This document shows positions 35,801 to 47,949 of a stretch of 64,000 nucleotides of DNA, in pieces. The stretch lies in assembly GCA_025786725.1 (NCBI GenBank), contig JAHLTZ010000041.1, forward strand, positions 116,744 to 180,743, written 5' to 3'. Below the pieces are notes generated by a model that saw only the letters and a program-made list of their open reading frames with translations, did no database searches and was not told the DNA's origin. Each line of letters begins with the position of its first letter. Positions within the stretch are counted from its first letter, which is position 1. This DNA comes from Syncephalis fuscata (Eukaryota > Zoopagomycota > Zoopagomycetes > Zoopagales > Piptocephalidaceae). A program made the position numbers and the translations under genes.

Positions 35801-36031
35801 GGTGTGTGTTTAATAACTTTTATTGATAGATGGTAAGCGGCATTATAGACTATTTAACTATACGCTAATTAAATAATATGGATATTTAATAACTTGTATT
35901 AATAGATAGTAAGTGACGCTCTATGTTAGCTATCTATGCACTAATTATATGTCATTTAACATACTATCAATGAAATTAGACTAATCAATGCTTCAAAGAC
36001 ATTAGCATTGGTAGCATTACTAGAATGGTAG
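32859..36031 (+). CDS. Secreted peptide gene whose body is an array of one-codon exons (predicted)
   Basis: Exon 1 (32859-32952) encodes MKLSIAVVCTILVAFVVNTA then MVDAKPNQMRR plus one base. The signal peptide is nearly identical to the intact paralogue at 63844. A donor (gtatgt) follows at the point where homology to the paralogue ends. From there I predict 3-nt exons at 33027, 33259, 33332, 33415, 33498, 33581, 34084, 34167, 34250, 34333, 34416, 34499, 34582, 34665, 34754, 34839, 34922, 35007, 35090, 35173, 35256, 35339, 35413, 35496, 35581, 35664, 35747, 35830 and 35906. The terminal exon 36006-36031 ends LVALLEW then TAG. In phase 1 the joined frame has no stop and is rich in Ala, Asn, Ser and Thr, with no cysteine. 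Without splicing the product would be a 52-aa peptide ending at 33017. Gene, promoter and exon 1 are well supported; use of the 3-nt exons is inference. Confidence 0.6.
33332..35908 (+). repeat. Tandem array of 83-bp intron-like units separated by 3-nt variable triplets
   Basis: 27 regular triplets, preceded by two looser ones (33027, 33259). Each unit runs gtaagtg..., tatactaattacatg, gc(a/g)ctgt(g)tgtgt, tctaataactt, then (a/t)(t/c)(c/g/t)a(a/t)(c/t)AG. Then come exactly three bases and the next GTAA. Spacing between triplets is 83 in most steps, with 85, 89, 74 and 76 as exceptions. The 6th to 7th step is 503, which returns to 83 once the SINE and one target duplication (420 bp) are removed. 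The AG and GTAA are kept in all 27; the triplets include CCA, CCC, TCT, AAG, CCT, ACT, CTG, CTA, CCG, ATC, TCG, CTC, ATT, ATG and ATA. Confidence 0.95.
33604..34007 (-). mobile_element. tRNA-derived SINE inserted in the array
   Basis: 404-bp insertion flanked by a perfect 16-bp target duplication (gtgccattgtatatta at 33588-33603 and 34008-34023). On the minus strand it begins GGGGGACGTTGC. It has a pol III A-box-like tagcccagttgg (33984-33995) and B box gggttcaaacc (33943-33953) about 40 bp apart, as in a tRNA gene. The body is non-coding, and the element ends in an A-rich tail of AAAAT-type repeats (33604-33620). It is more GC-rich than its surroundings. It has no ORF and would rely on a partner LINE for movement. 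No second copy is in this window. Confidence 0.9.
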
Positions 36032-37093
36032 TTCAATACACTTTAGGTATATATTCGGCAAAAAACAAGTCCATTTGTCAGCTGCTGTCCAGTCCATTTG
36101 TATATCAAGCTTTGGCCAATGCTTTGGTTTATTCATCTTCTATTCTATGGAATCATAATATTATAAAAAACTTTGCAATGAGCTGCGTCCATTTAGCTAT
36201 GCAAACTTTTAGTAATAAATACATGATTTTATTTTATCAATATCTTGTCAATTTTCTATTGTTATGACCATGTCTAGTTTACATTCTCCACTTGAAAAAC
36301 ACTAATCAATTAAATATATTAAAAAATTACAGATACTCTGCGCTATGTACAAGCATATGGTGACATAACTATAGTAACATTGCCATACAAATAACAGCTA
36401 TGAACGTAAATATTGCCAAAATGAAATGAGATAAATAAAAAATCAAATATCATTAGAATGGATAGTGTGATAGTAATCAACACTTACCGATCGATATACT
36501 GCTGTGTTTTGCTGTTGTCATTATTGCTAAAAACATATTTAATATAAACGTATGTATTCAAATTGACATCATTTCATTTTAATTTGCTATACATATGAAA
36601 AGCAATATTACTGGATCAGCTAATCATTTAAAAAAACACTCAAAACTGCTGAACAACAAGAGTTTTTTGGTAATTGTAGACATTGAAGAGTAGAAATAGT
36701 TGTGAATTAACAGTTGGTCCCACAATTAATAATTATAACTATTGTTGTTTCACTCGTCACTCCGTTTTGGAAAGCCGTCTTTACCTATATGTACTTTACT
36801 CACCTTTATTACCGATAAATTCGAGGCGATTTAACTATCGCACACTAGACGAGTTATCGGCTTGTCACGGTGAATAGAAAAATATGGGCCACGAATTGAT
36901 TAGACGATACTTTCTAACTACATCGTCCTTTCTTACTAATGTCCCGACATATTTTAGTGATTACTAGTGTGTATTTATATATACCAAAACAAATTAATAA
37001 ATACTGAATATCAATAAGCTATACTATCATGCCTTTTATATCGTTTTGCATCTTCGTAGCTGGATTTTATTTTTAAAATAAGCAATAGAAATT
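36032..37093. other. 3' flank of the array gene and intergenic
   Basis: 36006-36130 is homologous to the 3' flank of the intact paralogue (minus strand about 63610-63500; shared block atatcaagctttggccaatg versus atatcaagttttggccaatg). This marks the right edge of the duplicated segment. The open frame 36025-36267 lies in this flank and is not conserved as protein. The rest is AT-rich with nothing recognised. Confidence 0.6.
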
Positions 37094-37985
37094 CTATGGC
37101 ACCACAATCTCGCCTTCAACCTGTCCTGGTTTTAGGCTTAAACTATCGAGACAACGATGATACCGTTCGAGACTTTCTCTTTTTAAATAGCGTAGCATCT
37201 TGGCCCGCTTATGAATTAGCATGCGATAGGTGCGTCGATTGTGCACGTCCTTGCGATGGCCTTCCATATGGCGTTCCAAGTTGCGTATACGCACCGTCCA
37301 CACAGCAGCTATCATTATCATAATTAGCTGTGATTTGCTATTATTACTACAAGTACTCTACTTACCTTGAACTTCAGGACTACCTGTGTCTGCTTGTTTG
37401 CGAGAAAATGTATCAACAGCATTGCGGGTATTCCATTTTACCAATTCCTTTGCACTGGCCGTGTTGATGCCAATAATTCGTCGTATCTGTTCTGCTTGCT
37501 GGTTTGCCAGACTTTTATCTTTAGCCCAGGTAGTTGACGAGTCGGATATGGTTGCTGCCAAGTCTTCTGTGACTAAGCGGTATTCATCCGGTGTAATTTG
37601 ATGCTGAATTAAAATAGGTGTAGAGGTGCTAGTCGTTGAATCTGTCGGCTTAACTGCACTGCTCGTTACGGATTGACGCGTCATATTAGGCGTTAGAAGC
37701 GAAGCAATAAACGGCGAGACTACAGTAGCGTTGGAATCTTTTATTGCAGCTTGTGATTGAGCTAGCTTTTTGCTGGCTGTTTGGCGACTAGCAAACCGAA
37801 TCTGCTGCCGGAGGCATTGGCTAAGTGCGCCTAATAATGCGATTCATAAGCATTGATTCAATAAAACGTATTCGTATGTCGATTAGCGTCAAGTAGTCAT
37901 ACGCTTACTCTATGATCTACAACTAACACGATAACTTACCCGATACCTGTTGGCAAAGACCGAAAGCTAATGGGCGCGTCGACAT
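37094..37985 (-). CDS. MRPS15: Mitochondrial ribosomal protein uS15m
   Basis: The ATG at 37985 starts MSTRPLAFGLCQQV. A second exon gives LRQQIRFASRQTASKK, together a basic mitochondrial presequence without acidic residues. After a Ser/Thr-rich spacer come ADTGSPEVQAAVWTVRIRN, LERHMEGHRKDVHNRRTYRM and LIHKRAKMLRYLKRESLERY. This is the bacterial S15 core, with the DTGSPE and H..H.KD..R motifs that contact 16S-type rRNA. It ends VEGEIVVP, TAG at 37094-37096. Four exons, no breaks. The central S15 domain is complete; the N-terminal extension is typical of mitochondrial forms. Confidence 0.93.
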
Positions 37986-38158
37986 GGCTCAAAAGTAATA
38001 AAGGGAAAATGGCGCAAATATCAAAAATGATTTCTATCATTACTGTCATCATCAATTTTATAGATTTTAATTCATTATTGTTAATTAGCCATAAAAAGTG
38101 ATACAATATATAATATAATTTATAAGTGTATTTTATTAATGTATTTAACAAAATACGT

Positions 38159-40248
38159 TTAATCTTCATCGTCCCAATCATCATCTTCCTCTTCTTCATC
38201 GTCTATTTAATCAAGTTAGATATCTAATTAGTCATCTAGTTATCCAATTACTTACCTGTATTTGTACTAAGTACTTTCCGGTGGGCAAGTAACGCACTGG
38301 CCAAAGAAGCGGCCAAATCACCGCCATTATCAGCACCTACCTCTGGACTAGACGGTCCATTGGATGCTCCACCAGCACCATTCGTTACAACACCAAGTGG
38401 CGTTGATTCGCGTGTAGTAACCGACTTCAACTTAGCCTTACTCGATGCTCGAATACTGTCGAGTAGTGCGTTACGTGAATCAGTTGGAGCAGCCACACTA
38501 GATGGCAATTTAGGAGCAGCTCCAGTATTTGGAAGTGGTGGCGGAGGAGGAATTGAAGCACTGCCTGTACCTGGTAGAGGTGGTGGAGGAGGTATAGGCG
38601 ATGACATGGACGGCAAGGGTGGTGGCGGAGGAATTGAAGCACTGCCTGTACCTGGTAGAGGTGGTGGAGGAGGTATAGGCGATGACATGGACGGCAAGGG
38701 TGGTGGCGGAGGAATTGAAGTATTGCTTGTACCTGGTAGAGGTGGTGGAGGAGGTATAGGCGATGACATGGACGGTAGAGGTGGTGGAGGAGGAATAGGA
38801 GAGGCTGCTACAGCTGCTGGTCTAAAATCTGTCGTTACTGGTGGCGGTAAAGGCGAAACAGGTGCTGGTGAAGTCTTTCTTGCTGGTGGTGGTGGCGGTG
38901 GTGGCATCTTACTTTTACGTGAAGGTGGTGGGGGTGGTGGCTTTCTTCGATCTATAGTCAGATATCAATATCAATATCAAGTATTAAATATTAAATATGA
39001 CGTTAAGTTACTCGATTCTATTTGTTTCAACTTACCTGTTGATCCAGTATTTGATTTGGCTGGTGCACCTGATTGTGGTCCACCAAGAGCAGTAACATAA
39101 TTGTATACAAATTGTGCAGTATCTTTATCTTTTAAAGCATCCTATAAATATAGTAGTTATAATAATGATCATTATGCAACAACTAATCCATAGCAATTAC
39201 CTCAGTAATACCATATTTGCCTAAATCTTGGATTAATGCCTTCCATGCTGGATCCACATTGGTCATCTAATTGCTATTGTTATACCGACTATTCCATTAA
39301 ATATACTTTAATCAATAACCTACATCAAATCCTCTATCCGGATCCCAACCGATATGGCTTAAATGTCTATAATAATATTGATTAGGTTAATGCAGTTGCT
39401 AATATATGACACTATCTATTATACCTAAAGTCAGTTGGTAGACTAATCTGTGATTTATCAATCTTTGATCGCTGCTTTTTATTTCGTGAACCGAATAAGA
39501 AGCCGCCACCGCTACGGCCACTATCTTGACCGCCATGTTTACGCGATACTTAACAAATGCAAAATATTATTATAATTAATCAATATATATATATATTATG
39601 TCAGTTTAGCTTACTCTTGGCAGATTCACGACCAATTACTTTTTTGTAAAACACGCCCGCTTCATGTTCATCCGCAAATGCAAATCCCGCTAATGCAGTC
39701 TATGGTTATATACAAATACAAATACATACATACATGCATATATATATATAAATATATAAATATTAAGCTTATAAATGTTATTCTCTATACTTACATCAGT
39801 TTCAAACGTATGAAAGAATGGCTTATCTTGATGATAATAAAAGTCTTTATACAATTCTTGCTCCCATAAGACACCTTGTCCATTCTACGGACAAGTAAAA
39901 TGTTAATAATGGTTACTTATACCTAGAACATGGCTTCAACTGAATATAGCCACAGCATATAGAATACTTACCAGCAAGTCGACTATTCGAAAGAAAAAGG
40001 CTCCATTGCGACTTTGGTCCTTTAGAAGCACTACAGCGCCCATCAGTCCACTGTAGGTCCATGTCTCTGGGCCAGGATAAGCAACGTAGAGACGAGCTAC
40101 TGTAGCCGTAAGTATTTTCTATTAACAAAGTGAATATAAGTGTTGGCATGTTTGCCAATAAATGAATAAAGCCTACATTAACTTTACTGGGCAGCGCTTT
40201 TTTGATTGCTGCCTTGTCTTCCGCATTGGGAAGCGTAGCGGATGGCAT
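38159..40248 (-). CDS. LAS17: WASP/Las17 actin-nucleation promoter
   Basis: Activates the Arp2/3 complex. The ATG at 40248 gives [20 protein letters not shown], then a WH1/EVH1 domain over several exons ([67 protein letters not shown]). A basic stretch and a CRIB/GTPase-binding motif follow ([20 protein letters not shown]), then a long poly-proline region, a WH2 motif ([20 protein letters not shown]) and an acidic, Trp-containing tail ([12 protein letters not shown]), TAA at 38159-38161. All canonical WASP modules are present in order, about ten exons. ARP3, a subunit of the target complex, is encoded at 15194. Confidence 0.93.
38531..38790. repeat. 81-bp in-frame repeats in the WASP proline-rich region
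   Basis: Three near-identical 81-bp (27-codon) units encoding alternating [13 protein letters not shown] and [10 protein letters not shown](G/S) motifs; the same block starts at about 38560, 38641 and 38722. These are predicted profilin/SH3-binding sites. The first two units are almost perfect, suggesting recent duplication and likely length polymorphism. Confidence 0.9.
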
Positions 40249-40926
40249 AGTGGTATAGTAAAAAAACTGGCTATAACCACTGCTATATCCAACGGCCTAT
40301 TGTTTACAAGTAGAATAAAACAGCAGTTGTTGTTGTAAGATGACGAGAGTTAAAGGAAAGAAACATATGGATGCCAAGATGGACTGTGATCAGTGCATGG
40401 ATTTAAATGATGTGATCACACGCACACAATTGAATGTCCATGCTGTTACTTGACTACAATACTATAAATAATAAATGATTATATTTACTTTAAACCCCCA
40501 AGACAGCAAATCTTTTTACGCAATCAATTGTAACGATTTAAATAGTTGACGAGTTGATTATATTGACTTGTGTTTAAATGATCATTTACAATAAACATTA
40601 ATGTAATATAATAACATAATTATTTCCATAAAATAGAATTGAATGTAACAGAACATTGTATTAGTAATAATATTATGCATTTAAATACATATGTAACATA
40701 CTATTTGGTTTTATTGATACATTTACTAAAGACTAATTATATTAGATACTAGCTAATAATAATAATAATACTAGAATGATGATTACTAATAGAATAAAAC
40801 AGTTGAATTTAATTAGACCCGACTTTTGAGCCTGCTTTCTAATTTATCTATAGATTATAGTACTTGTGGTAAATAAGACGCGTTGTTATTTCAATCTATC
40901 CTGCTACTTCTTCCTCTTCTTTTACC
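40249..40926. other. Intergenic WASP-Nudix (divergent)
   Basis: 678 bases between divergent genes, AT-rich with a short AAT run near 40758. Promoters of both genes are expected here; no specific motif is recognised. Confidence 0.5.
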
Positions 40927-42281
40927 ATGACGACACCTACAAAGTTCTCATTGCTAGAGCTAATTCGACGCAGCGATTGTTTTCCTTATTCGCGTGTTGA
41001 AGCAGAGAAACAATATGGCCGTCTACTTCCGCTACTCGTTGATGGACACGTTGTCGGCTTATTATCCCTGCCGTTTTGACCGCCCTAGCAGAAGATGCTG
41101 GCCATGCGTTTGTTATCACCGATAAACATGTGGCATTTACGCCCGCTTATAATTCAATGGAAACGCGTTCAAAAGTAGTAGCTGAACTAATGGATACATG
41201 GCGTAAAAATGATCGCTTTCCTGCTTTACAGGTAAGTGTCAATCGATAAATAACGAGTAAACATCCATACCATTTACTCTGTTATACCACATAATTAATA
41301 TATATATATATATAGGTTGGCGTAACGAGCTATACGCTGCCTACAAGACTGAAAGAAGCGCTGTTGGTGATAGTAGTTCTACGGCATTTGTTGTTGAGCG
41401 TTCGGGTGCTGTGCTCTTTGGTATACTGACCTTTGGTGTCCATTTGAATCTATACACCAAATGCAAAGAGACTGGCCGTATTCATATGTGGATTGCTCAG
41501 CGTAGTTCCACCAAGCCTACATGGCCTGGCTGTCTGGATAATGCAGTAAGTAACTAGCCTATTTACACACCTATCATAAAATGTACACTAATATCTACTG
41601 GATATTTAGGTGGCTGGCGGTGTTGCTTTCGGTGACAGTATTCATAAAACCGCCATTAAAGAATGCTCGGAAGAAGCGAATCTATGTGAGGCCGATGCTC
41701 GCAAGGTATATCATCTATTTAATGCATTAATACACTATACTAATCATATCAATACAGGCCCAACCTGCTGGTGCCATCTCCTACTTTACGGTTACCGAGT
41801 TGGGCATTGCGCCCGAAGTACAATATATTTACGATCTTGAATTAACAGATGATGTAAAACTTGTCCCAAATGACGGTGAAGTCGATCACTTTTATTTATG
41901 GGACATGGATGAGGTAAATAGCCACCAACTAATAACAATAACATATCATTTAATATTCATTATTTATTACTGTATATCAAGGTTCGATTAAATATGGAAG
42001 CCGACAAATTTAAACCAAATTGTGGCATGGGTAAGTAATCTATAGCTGCCCATATTAAATACATAGATGATTTGTAAATTAATATATGCACCTACACACA
42101 TATACACACACATATATATATGTATATATATATACACATATATTATGCATGGTGATACGCATGGTTAGTGGCCATCGATTTCATGTTGCGTCATGGCATT
42201 ATCAATGAGACAGAGACCGGCTACTTGGAAATGCAACAAAGATTACACCGACGCTTAGTTCTAGATGACTATTTAATGTAA
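40927..42281 (+). CDS. Nudix hydrolase with DUF4743 N-terminal domain
   Basis: The ATG at 40927 starts MTTPTKFSLLELIRRSDCFP. The N-terminal DUF4743 region includes YGRLLPLLVDGHVVGL, AVLTALAEDAGHAFVITDKH, VAELMDTWRKNDRFPALQVG and WRNELYAAY. The Nudix domain includes AVLFGILTFGVHLNLYTK, IHMWIAQRSSTKPTWPG and the Nudix box GGVAFGDSIHKTAIKECSEE, followed by APEVQYIYDLELTDDVKLVP. It ends RLHRRLVLDDYLM, TAA at 42279-42281. The family is related to the C-terminal half of fungal thiamine pyrophosphokinase fusions and plant AtNUDT20/24, which act on damaged thiamine diphosphate or similar pyrophosphates. No TPK domain is attached here. One base is missing near 41057. Confidence 0.87.
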
Positions 42282-42308
42282 CGGCTAACCATTAAATAGA
42301 TCAATAAA

Positions 42309-43441
42309 CTATGACGGTTTGCCCCAACGTTCTGCTTGTTGCACTGAAAATAAACGCCATTCATGCCAGGCAATAGCTTGTAGTAAACAGTCGCTTAAAT
42401 CGTCTTTTTTAGAACTATCTGCATAATGTTGTCGAAGACGTGGTGGACATTTTAACAATTCTTCATGATTTAACAGGGCTTTTACCAATGTAACAGCGTT
42501 CGTTTTCTTTTCTTTAGCTTTACGCTTCGTTTTAGTCGTTTTCTTTCTCTTTTTAGTTTTAGTCACCGTATCCGTTGTATCTTCAATATCTTCTCGGTCA
42601 AAAGCTTTAGGAAAATGACGTGCCACCCGTGTAGGATAGATACTTTCTACGGGCAGTCCCTTTTTGTTCAACAGTGCATGCAATAATGCCTCAACAACAT
42701 TACCACGTAATACTGGTTCTGGAATAATTTTTAAACCCATACTACGGAATCGTTGTTTCTCCACTAAACATGTACCAATATCTAGATGATGCGGTAGTTG
42801 ATCTACAAATTGACTGACTGCCATGGCATAGATATTTGGTTCATAGGTATTGTCGACACCAATATTGGTCAGTTTCCAATCAAGTACTTCAAGCCATGGA
42901 CTGACCACAGCATAGGCAATATTACGATAGCCAACATCAATAGATAGAACGGGTCGGCTCAATATATCCCTATCTTGAGTTAACACTGTATTGAAATGTT
43001 CGTGTAATCGTTCTATTTGTTCACTCTTATTACCACCCGTGGCAATACCACAGCGTTCAAGTATCTCTGCCAAATCTTGTTGGCGAAGCTGTTTTAAACT
43101 AAACTCATTATTATTATTATTAAACAGATCGACGTTTAATGACACGTCGCTTACCTGGTTATCCCTTTGTCAGTGCTATAGTAGCGACAAACGGTAGTAT
43201 TGGTATATAATGGGTATGTAATTGGACGTGAATAGGAATAAAGGCGAGTACATAGTCTATGCATATCAATAGTGGTACCACTAGTTGTAGTAGTAGTAGT
43301 AGTTGTTGTTGTTGTTGTAGCAATATAGTCTTGGAATCTCAAACGTCGTATATGGAACATTAGCAATAAAGGTAAATAATAACGTAAAAATAAATAAAAT
43401 ATCAATAAAATTGTATTATTGTTATTATTGTCGTAATTCAT
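42309..43441 (-). CDS. CCE1: Mitochondrial Holliday-junction resolvase Cce1/Ydc2
   Basis: RuvC/RNase-H-fold resolvase acting on recombining mitochondrial DNA. The main frame (43145-42309) has a SAP-like DNA-binding helix pair (FSLKQLRQQDLAEILERCGI), catalytic Asp in LSIDVGYRNIAYAV, Glu in CLVEKQRFR, IIPEPVLRGNVVEALLHALL, a Lys-rich insert, and the final acidic pair in SSKKDDLSDCLLQA. The upstream frame 43441-43151 encodes a basic, hydroxylated N-terminus (MFHIRRLRFQDYIA, a Thr run, RLYSYSRPITYPL) typical of a mitochondrial presequence. One added base near 43155 fuses it to the main frame, so I include it. The stop is at 42309-42311. Confidence 0.88.
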
Positions 43442-43632
43442 TATTTAATGCTATTACAAGTATTATATGTAAACATAAACATATGCGATCAATATTCATT
43501 ATATATAACTGTCACTTTATAAAATATTATAAGCTGTAGATGAACCGTGTATATATGTTGGTTGCTATTTATTTACGGCATCCAACTACTTTCAATAGGA
43601 TGCTTATCAAATGATCATAACTAATATCAGTC

Positions 43633-44731
43633 CTAATCCTATTGTAAATAGTTAGTCAGTGGTTATAATATCAATTAATATAATACATACCTGGCGCATC
43701 TTTAATGTGCGTGTAATAACCGTATCCGGTGTACTACAATCATAGTATAACATATTAATAAACATGTATATATATATTATATTATATTATATTATATTAT
43801 ATTATATTATTATAATAACTGTTCTTACATAACATGAACGACTGCACCCCAACCACTTAATGGATCACGATCGACAGCATTGATCAAAGCTTGTGATATC
43901 GTTTCAAATAAATCCTCTGGTTCCTATTATTAACATAAATGTTAATATAAATATTTAACAAACTAGTTCTATATCTATATGAATATCCTACTACTTACAA
44001 GATCTGGTTCCCATAATGATTCGCACATGCCGTATAGATTGGGCGACGATGTACCGCAGACAACAAAGTCTTTCGCAAAGTTAATACAGCCAATCAAGTC
44101 CATGGCACAGATAAATGGCTTATTCTTATTATCAAGACCTGCAACGACGGGTTCGGTAAAATAAGGACCAAATCTATGAAAATAATACATATAATTAGAT
44201 ATATATATATATATATATAATTAGATGAAATGTTCACTTTATCCTACTATTACTAGCCATATGCTGTAATATAGCTAGTTCAATCACTTACCGTTTCTCA
44301 TACAGGGTCGATGAAAGCATATGAGCGAATGTTTTGGGCTGGATAGTGCGTTCCTCGCGCATCTTGTACATATTGACTTTGAAGCGTAAGAGTTCCGACC
44401 TACAACAAGTTTCTCCGTTAATAGGCGGTCTTTAACAAGTCTTTAAACGATTGTTCGTTCGTTCGTTCGTTCGTTTGTTAGCACCTACATCGTTTGTACA
44501 TCGGTGGCTAGACCGGCCAGGCCGTAGTAGGTGCGGTCCGTTGCTGGAAAGACCTTTGGAAACTCGGTTGATAGCGTCATGGCTTGTTGGCCGAGACGTT
44601 TATCTGTAGCGATGGCCACGCAATCCTTTCCTACCATTGCGACTAGACAGCCGCCATTATAGTGCATGATAGACTGTAGAACGATGATGCACTTAGCTAT
44701 AGTAGTATAGCTGGTTGTGATCACTCACCAT
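43633..44731 (-). CDS. PSMB3: Proteasome subunit beta-3 (PSMB3/Pup3)
   Basis: Non-catalytic beta-ring subunit of the 20S core. Exon 1 is only the ATG (44731-44729); after a 56-nt intron the protein continues [126 protein letters not shown] and [14 protein letters not shown]. The last exon adds a single Asp before TAG at 43633-43635. Beta-3 lacks the catalytic Thr1, as expected. The intron directly after the start codon and the two-codon last exon are notable, but both junctions are canonical. Confidence 0.94.
43770..43811. repeat. ATATT microsatellite in a PSMB3 intron
   Basis: About seven head-to-tail copies of a 5-bp AT-only unit, lying in an intron near the 3' end of PSMB3. Confidence 0.85.
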
Positions 44732-44976
44732 TTTGTGTGGTTCAGTAAGTTAACAACAATCCAAAAACGATGAGTCAATATAAGATGCCAATCAGAATAA
44801 AATAAGAAGCAACTGCTGCACACGTCATCTGTCTTGTGTTAATACACTAACGCATACAATTATTATAAATACACCATTTTACAACTGTTATTATTAATAT
44901 ATTGACACTTTGGCTTAACTAACTGTCTATACTCAGTGGACAATAGGTACAAGTACGGCTGTTTAAAGTTATTTTA

Positions 44977-45320
44977 TTATTCACGACTATGTATAACTAT
45001 GGTTGGTTGGTTGATTCGACTCTAATAATCATAGTTGGGCTATTTCTTTCCAAGCTAGTATATATGCATATTAATAAACCGTTAATTAGTCGATGTAGAC
45101 TTACAGAACGTCGCATACAGTCTTTAAAGCTTTGGAATTCAGACGCGCATGCATCGCGATGAATATTCTGGTAGGTATTGACGATACACTGTCCATATTT
45201 CGTCGCCTATGAGAGTCAATAGACTGTAACCAAAAGTCCAACAAGACTTACCTGTACCGTGCACTGAGCCATACCTTGCTCAATCTTGGTAATATTAGAC
45301 ACAAGCTTATTGCCTTTCAT
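44977..45320 (-). CDS. NDUFAF8: NDUFAF8-like complex I assembly factor
   Basis: Small CHCH-like protein. The ATG at 45320 gives MKGNKLVSNITKIEQGMAQC, then after an intron TKYGQCIVNTYQNIHRDACA and SEFQSFKDCMRRS. The arrangement AxYGxC...L/H.DxCxxEFxxFxxC fits NDUFAF8 (C17orf89), partner of NDUFAF5 in complex I assembly in the intermembrane space/matrix pathway. The 3' end is uncertain: splicing at 45100 gives a stop at 44977, reading through gives one at 44997. It is divergent from mitochondrial GluRS by 220 bp. The family call rests on cysteine spacing and a short motif. Confidence 0.7.
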
Positions 45321-45349
45321 ATTCTACTTTTGCTATTACCAAATAGTAG

Positions 45350-45380
45350 TATAGTAGTAGTAGTAGTAGTAGTAGTAGTT
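45350..45380. repeat. TAG trinucleotide microsatellite
   Basis: About ten TAG units in the gap between NDUFAF8 and the GluRS gene. Confidence 0.85.
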
Positions 45381-45390
45381 AAAGGAGTAG

Positions 45391-47731
<2,341 letters not shown>

Positions 47732-47949
47732 AAATGTTTAATAAATACTAGATACTGTTACACTGTAATATAATCATCAACTAAAAGTCTATTAGTCTAT
47801 TTAAAACTGTAGTCAATGTAAAATTAATTAAATAGTCAAAAAATAGTACCCTTTCATCATTCGTAGATTGATTGGATGACATTTATACCAATAACATAAC
47901 ATGACCACAATTGTACCCAAAGTGACGTACATATTATTCGTTTTCCATC

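Noticed and set aside
33332-35908. CRISPR-like array of repeats and spacers
   Set aside because: The variable parts are 3 bases long, the repeats diverge and the host is eukaryotic; the conserved edges are splice signals.
33332-35908. Plain non-functional minisatellite
   Set aside because: Not excluded, but it does not explain why variation is concentrated between AG and GT, why both breakpoints with the paralogue fall on splice signals, or why promoter and signal-peptide exon are conserved. Kept as the null hypothesis.
36025-36267. 80-aa ORF after the array
   Set aside because: It lies in sequence homologous to the 3' flank of the intact peptide gene, and the matching frame there is not conserved as protein.
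38360-39100. Gly-rich plus-strand ORF of 246 aa
   Set aside because: Antisense of the WASP proline-rich region; the minus strand has splice structure and domain matches.
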